43,004 nt of DNA, from NCBI RefSeq assembly GCF_005876955.1, contig NZ_SSCL01000017.1, positions 1-43,004 of the forward strand. The letters are read 5' to 3'. The position numbers and the translations under genes are program-made. Origin of the DNA: Sinomonas gamaensis (GTDB lineage Bacteria; Actinomycetota; Actinomycetes; Actinomycetales; Micrococcaceae). The notes below the pieces were generated by a model, which was not told the origin of the DNA, did no database searches, and saw nothing but the letters and a program-made list of their open reading frames with translations. Every line of letters begins with the position of its first letter. The stretch's first letter is position 1. Below, in pieces: positions 38,917-43,004 of this stretch.

Positions 38917-39771
38917 ATGGGGCGGCTGAGCCAGCGGCGCAAGGTGCGCAAGTTCGTCCTCGACAGCGAATACCCGGTCCGGGACAAAGAGGACGTGCTC
39001 GCCGTCGAGGAACCTCTCGAGATCAGGCTGACCGGTCCGTCCGGCACCATGTCCTACAGCGTCACGATGCGCACACCGGGCGACGACTTCGACCTTGTGG
39101 CCGGCTTCCTCGTTTCCGAGGGCGTCGTCTGGGAGCCCGGGCACATCGTGGCGGAGCGGTTCTGCGGCGGTGAGGACGAGAACGGCCAGCAGACGTTCAA
39201 TGTGGTGCAGGCGCAGCTGCGGCAGGACGTCGTGCTGCCGGAGACCGGGCGGGCCGTCTACACTTCCAGCTCGTGCGGGATCTGCGGGACGGACTCGATC
39301 GAGTCCGTCCGGCGCTCCGGGCATCACAGCCCGGCGGACGACGGCGTGCGCCTCCTCCCCGAGCTCGTCGCCGGGCTGCCTGCGCGGCTACGCGAGGCCC
39401 AAGCGCTCTTCGACAAGACCGGCGGGGTGCACGCCGCGGGCCTCTTCAGGATCGGCGACGGCGGGACCTCCGCCGAGCTGCTGTGCCTCCGCGAGGACGT
39501 GGGGCGGCACAACGCCGTCGACAAGGTGGTCGGCTGGGCTTTGCGCTCCGGGATGCTGCCGCTCCGGGAGACCGTGCTGCAGGTTTCCGGCCGCGCCTCG
39601 TTCGAGCTCGTGCAGAAGGCCGCCATGGCAGGGATACCGGCCCTCGCGGCAGTGAGCGCGCCCTCGACCCTCGCCGCCGAATTGGCGGACGAGCTGGGAG
39701 TCACGCTGGTCGGCTTCAGCCGAGGGTCCAGTTTCAACGTCTACGCCGGGCACGAGCGCCTGCTCGGCTGA
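38917..39771 (+). CDS. fdhD: Formate dehydrogenase accessory sulfurtransferase FdhD
   Basis: The 284-residue protein sulfurates the bis-MGD cofactor for formate dehydrogenase. It shows EEPLEIRL, the redox pair C120-x-x-C123 in SSSCGICG, GGVHAAGLF, REDVGRHNAVDKVVGWAL and SGRASFELVQKAAMAGIPALAAVSAPSTLA, all FdhD hallmarks. ATG 38917 follows GGAAGGAGG; the in-frame GTG 38884 lacks a ribosome site. It lies 57 bases behind moeA and ends the operon. The formate dehydrogenase structural gene is not in the window. Confidence 0.95.
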   Translation: MGRLSQRRKVRKFVLDSEYPVRDKEDVLAVEEPLEIRLTGPSGTMSYSVTMRTPGDDFDLVAGFLVSEGVVWEPGHIVAERFCGGEDENGQQTFNVVQAQLRQDVVLPETGRAVYTSSSCGICGTDSIESVRRSGHHSPADDGVRLLPELVAGLPARLREAQALFDKTGGVHAAGLFRIGDGGTSAELLCLREDVGRHNAVDKVVGWALRSGMLPLRETVLQVSGRASFELVQKAAMAGIPALAAVSAPSTLAAELADELGVTLVGFSRGSSFNVYAGHERLLG

Positions 39772-39775
39772 GGCG

Positions 39776-39795
39776 CAGGGGAAGCGCTTCCCCTG
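39776..39795. promoter_or_regulatory. 20-bp perfect palindrome, LacI-family-type operator candidate
   Basis: CAGGGGAAGCGCTTCCCCTG is exactly self-complementary with the central AAGCGCTT common in operators of LacI-family sugar repressors. It lies 65 bases before the GH38 start and 4 bases after the fdhD stop. No T tract follows, which argues against a terminator. Confidence 0.7.
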
Positions 39796-39860
39796 TGAGC
39801 TACGGGCGAGTAGCTTTGTCTGAGGCGGATTAGTCAAGCGATTGGACAGAGCGGGGCATC

Positions 39861-42800
39861 GTGCACGACGACAGGCTCATCACCGAAGCGCGCATCGACA
39901 GGTTCCTCCGTGACCGGCTCCAGCCCGGGATCTATCGCCGCTCGCAGCCGCTTCAGGTCGAGCGCTGGGACGCCCCCGGGGAGCCGGTCTCATGGCAGGA
40001 GGCAACAGCCCAGACCTTCGCGCCGAGCGCACCCGGAGAATCGTGGGGCCCCACGTGGGGGACCATGTGGCTGCGCCTGTCGGCCGAGGTGCCCGAGGAC
40101 TGGGGCGAGCCGGGCTTCGCGGTGGAGGCCGTCGTCGACCTCGGCTTTTCCCCGCAAGTGCCGGGCTTCCAGTGCGAGGGGCTCGCGTGGAGCCGGGACG
40201 GACGTCCCCTCAAGGCGATCAACCCGCGCAACCGCTACGTCCCTGCGGCCGACTTGGGCGGAGGCCCGGACGTCCTCTTCTTCGTCGAAGCGGCCGCCAA
40301 TCCGGACCTCGCCCAGAATTGGGAGTTCGCGCCCACGGCCCAAGGGGACCCGGACACGGCGAGCCGCGAGCCGCTCTATACGCTCGGACCGGTCGTCCTG
40401 GCGGAGCGGGACCTCGAGGTGTGGGAGCTCGTCCAGGACGTGCTGAGCCTTCGCGGGCTCATGCACGAGCTCCCGATGGATCGCCCACGGCGCTACGAGA
40501 TCCTGCGCGCCCTCGACCGGATGTGCGACGTCATGGACCCCGACGACGTCTCGGGATCGGCCAAAGCCGGCCGCGCGGCGCTCGCGGAGGCGCTCGCCGC
40601 GCCCGCCAGCGCGAGTTCGCTCAGGCTCGTTGCGACCGGCCACGCCCACATTGACTCGGCCTGGCTCTGGCCGGTTCGGGAGACGATCCGGAAATGCGCT
40701 CGAACGTTCTCCAACGTCGTCTCCCTCATGGACGACGACCCGGAGTTCACCTTCGCCTGCTCGTCCGCGCAGCAGCTCGCCTGGATGAAGGAGCTGTACC
40801 CCGACCTGTTCGAGCGCATCAAGGAGAAGGTTGCCGAGGGGCGGTTCGTCCCGGTCGGCGGGATGTGGGTCGAGGCCGACGGGAACCTGCCGGGCGGCGA
40901 GGCAATGGCGCGCCAGTTCATCGAGGGCAAGCACTTCTTCCTCGAGGAGTTCGGCGTCGAATGCGAAGAATGCTGGCTGCCTGATTCGTTCGGCTATTCG
41001 GCCGCGCTCCCGCAGATCGTGCGCTCCGCCGGCGCGCGGTACTTCCTCACCCAGAAGACGTCCTGGAACCAGACCAACCGGATCCCGCATCACAGCTTCC
41101 TGTGGGAGGGCCTCGACGGCAGCCGCGTCTTCGCGCACTTCCCGCCGAGCGACAACTACAACTCCGACCTCGCCGCGTCCGAGCTCGCCTACGCCGAGAA
41201 GAACTTCCGTGAGAAGGGGCGCGCAACGCTGGGCCTGATCCCCTTCGGCTACGGCGACGGCGGCGGCGGTCCCACGCGGGAGATGATCGCGGCCGCGCAC
41301 CGCGCGGGGGACCTCGAAGGGTCGCCCCGCGTCGAGCTCGGCGTGCCGCGGGACTTCTTCCGGGCGGCCGAGGCCGAGTATGCCGACCCGCCCGTGTGGG
41401 CGGGGGAGATGTACCTCGAGAAGCACCGCGGGGCCTACACGAGCCAGGCCGAGACGAAGCGCGGCAACCGGCGGTGCGAGCATCTGCTGCGCGAAGCCGA
41501 GCTGTGGTGCACGACCGCGGCCGTGCGGAAGGGCGCGCCCTATCCTGCCCGCGACCTCAAGCGCCTCTGGCGCACGGTCCTTCTCCAGCAGTTCCACGAC
41601 ATCCTGCCCGGAAGCTCGATCGCCTGGGTGCACCACGACGCTGAACGCAACTATGCCGCCGTCGCCGGCGAACTCGAGGCGCTGATCGCCGAGGCTGCGC
41701 GCGCACTCGTGGGCGAGGGCGACCGCGAGATCCTGCTCAACGCCGCGCCCCATGCGCGGGCCGGGGTGCCCGCCCTCGGCGCGGGCCCGGTTGCGCGGGC
41801 GGCGGCCCCTGCGTCGCTCGAGCGGACGACGGCGGGCGGCGGCGAGCGCTGGATCCTCGCCAATGGCCTCGTGCGGGCCGAGGTGGACGACCGCGGCCTC
41901 GTGGTCTCCCTGCGAACGGGCGCCGACGGCCGCGAGGCGATCGCGCCCGAGGCCCCTGGCAACCTGCTCGAGCTCTACCGCGACACGCCCAACGAATGGG
42001 ACGCGTGGGACATCGATGTCTTCTACCGACGCAGCCGAACGCCCCTCGCGGACGCAGTCTCCGTCGAGGCCCGCGAAGGGGAGCTCGGCGAGGCGATCGT
42101 CGAGGTGCACCGCGAGTTCGGCGCCTCGAGCGTCACGCAGCGCCTCGTGCTCGCTGCCGGGGCGCCGTCTCTCCGGATCGAGACCACGGTGGACTGGCAG
42201 GAACGCGACAAGCTGCTCAAGCTCGCCTTCCCGCTCGACTTGCGGGCCGACCAGTCGGCCTCGGAGGTCCAGTTCGGCCACGTTCTCCGCGCCGTCCCGA
42301 CGAACACATCCTGGGACTGGGCCCGCTTCGAGACCTGCGCCCATCGGTGGGTGCACGTCGGCGAAGGATCGTTCGGCGTTGCCCTCACCAACTCGTCCAC
42401 CTACGGCCACGACGTCACGCGGACCGTGCGGGCGGACGGGGGCACCACGACGACGGTGCGAGCCTCGCTCCTCAAGTCGGCGCAGTATCCGGACCCGGAG
42501 GCGGATCAGGGCCGCCACGAGTTCGTCCACACGCTGCGTCCCGGGTCCGGGATTGGCGATGCTGTGGAAGAGGGCTACCGGACCAACCTCGAGCCGCGCG
42601 TCGTGAGGGGAAGCGGCACGGTCGAGCCACTGGTCGCGGTGGCTCACCCCGGCGTGGTGGTCGAGGCCATCAAGCTTGCCGAGGACGGATCCGGTGACGT
42701 GGTGGTGCGGCTGTACGAGTCGCGGGGAGAGCGAACACATGTCGCCGTGATCCCGGGGTTCGACACCGTCGGGGCCCAGTCGGTGGATCTCCTGGAGCGG

Positions 42801-42914
42801 CCATGGCCCAGCGGAGAGGTCTCCGCAGCGCACGTTTCGGCGTCGGATTCGGGAGGTTTCAGTCTCGTGCTCCGGCCATTCCAGCTGGTGACGTTGCGAT
42901 TTCACCGGAAGTGA
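39861..42914 (+). CDS. Glycoside hydrolase family 38 alpha-mannosidase
   Basis: The 1017-residue cytosolic enzyme (no signal peptide) has the GH38 plan: N-terminal beta domain (to about 250), catalytic domain with zinc motif TGHAHIDSAWLWPVRET, GGMWVEADGNLPGGEAM, and the nucleophile D375 in CWLPDSFGYSAALPQI, then AGEMYLEKHRGAYTSQA and WRTVLLQQFHDILPGSSI (zinc histidine), and C-terminal beta domains to 1017. It should release alpha-linked mannose from oligosaccharides or glycoconjugates. GTG 39861 follows GAGCGGGGCATC. Probably repressed through the palindrome upstream. No transporter or LacI gene is seen; they may lie beyond the contig end. Confidence 0.93.
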   Translation: MHDDRLITEARIDRFLRDRLQPGIYRRSQPLQVERWDAPGEPVSWQEATAQTFAPSAPGESWGPTWGTMWLRLSAEVPEDWGEPGFAVEAVVDLGFSPQVPGFQCEGLAWSRDGRPLKAINPRNRYVPAADLGGGPDVLFFVEAAANPDLAQNWEFAPTAQGDPDTASREPLYTLGPVVLAERDLEVWELVQDVLSLRGLMHELPMDRPRRYEILRALDRMCDVMDPDDVSGSAKAGRAALAEALAAPASASSLRLVATGHAHIDSAWLWPVRETIRKCARTFSNVVSLMDDDPEFTFACSSAQQLAWMKELYPDLFERIKEKVAEGRFVPVGGMWVEADGNLPGGEAMARQFIEGKHFFLEEFGVECEECWLPDSFGYSAALPQIVRSAGARYFLTQKTSWNQTNRIPHHSFLWEGLDGSRVFAHFPPSDNYNSDLAASELAYAEKNFREKGRATLGLIPFGYGDGGGGPTREMIAAAHRAGDLEGSPRVELGVPRDFFRAAEAEYADPPVWAGEMYLEKHRGAYTSQAETKRGNRRCEHLLREAELWCTTAAVRKGAPYPARDLKRLWRTVLLQQFHDILPGSSIAWVHHDAERNYAAVAGELEALIAEAARALVGEGDREILLNAAPHARAGVPALGAGPVARAAAPASLERTTAGGGERWILANGLVRAEVDDRGLVVSLRTGADGREAIAPEAPGNLLELYRDTPNEWDAWDIDVFYRRSRTPLADAVSVEAREGELGEAIVEVHREFGASSVTQRLVLAAGAPSLRIETTVDWQERDKLLKLAFPLDLRADQSASEVQFGHVLRAVPTNTSWDWARFETCAHRWVHVGEGSFGVALTNSSTYGHDVTRTVRADGGTTTTVRASLLKSAQYPDPEADQGRHEFVHTLRPGSGIGDAVEEGYRTNLEPRVVRGSGTVEPLVAVAHPGVVVEAIKLAEDGSGDVVVRLYESRGERTHVAVIPGFDTVGAQSVDLLERPWPSGEVSAAHVSASDSGGFSLVLRPFQLVTLRFHRK

Positions 42915-43004
42915 ATTGGGCTGAGTGGTGGGGGGCCCGCGGCCGCCCCCCCCCAAAACCACCAAACAAGACCACCCCAACCCCACCCAGAGGGCGGTCA
43001 AACA
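42915..43004. other. C/A-rich low-complexity window end
   Basis: After the GH38 stop the sequence contains GGGGGGCCCGCGGCCGCC, then a run of nine or more C, and then almost only C and A to 42990 (AACCACCAAACAAGACC and similar). The composition is unlike the rest and recalls the C/A-rich 3' part of the DUF222-HNH gene at 1000-1136. A contig-end artefact or a joint with another copy of that family are the two likely readings. Confidence 0.5.

Noticed and set aside
39990-43001. A 1003-codon open frame on the minus strand opposite the alpha-mannosidase.
   Set aside because: Composition is that of an antisense frame, and the plus-strand GH38 gene is complete with catalytic motifs.

Overview
The window reads as a high-G+C actinobacterial chromosome fragment, most likely from the Micrococcaceae (Arthrobacter/Sinomonas type). 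Reasons seen in the sequence: strong G/C bias at third codon positions, many GTG starts and GTGA/ATGA stop-start overlaps, a DUF222-HNH gene, a DtxR/IdeR repressor, a stand-alone CIRCE-controlled groEL of the GroEL2 kind, a DUF3263 - LytR_C pair, an XPB-type helicase with its large partner, and an NlpC/P60 hydrolase behind a ydaO (c-di-AMP) riboswitch. Genus level is inference. The first gene is cut by the window edge and the last 90 bases look unlike the rest, so both window ends are probably contig ends.

Layout. 1-4.2 kb: 5'-truncated DUF222-HNH gene, tex, and a GNAT acetyltransferase. 4.3-11.8 kb: a tandem glycine riboswitch followed by gcvP-gcvT-gcvH-glyA-sdaA, a compact route from glycine through serine to pyruvate. 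11.8-16.6 kb: DJ-1/PfpI protein, FemAB-type aminoacyltransferase, ThrE-like exporter, and on the minus strand ung and a siderophore-interacting protein. 16.7-20.9 kb: DUF3263, a LytR_C (VirR-like) membrane protein, a substrate-binding lipoprotein without a permease, then groEL behind two adjacent CIRCE operators and ending in a strong terminator.

21-26.6 kb: RNase HI-DUF4440 fusion; on the minus strand a PhoP/MtrA-like response regulator, histidine kinase and WXG100 protein in line; and a secreted Ig-like protein of visibly lower G+C, with a perfect CRP/GlxR-type site at its promoter. 26.7-34.1 kb: XPB helicase, its 798-residue partner and a small membrane protein (minus), then cold-shock protein and DUF3027 (plus), serC (minus) and ideR/dtxR (plus). 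34.1-35.9 kb: almost 1 kb of regulatory DNA with OmpR-family-like direct repeats, a promoter with a terminal hairpin, a ydaO riboswitch and a short intervening ORF, all ahead of an NlpC/P60 hydrolase.

36-42.9 kb: an HNH endonuclease, then a coupled molybdenum-cofactor operon (mobA-like, DUF6457, moeA, fdhD) that points to a formate dehydrogenase elsewhere, then a GH38 alpha-mannosidase behind a 20-bp LacI-family-like palindrome. I found no tRNA, rRNA, CRISPR array, insertion sequence or prophage. Most protein genes belong to known families. The less explained material is regulatory: the NlpC leader, the double CIRCE with an interleaved inverted repeat, the operators at 26621 and 39776, and the placement of the WXG100 and orphan binding-protein genes.
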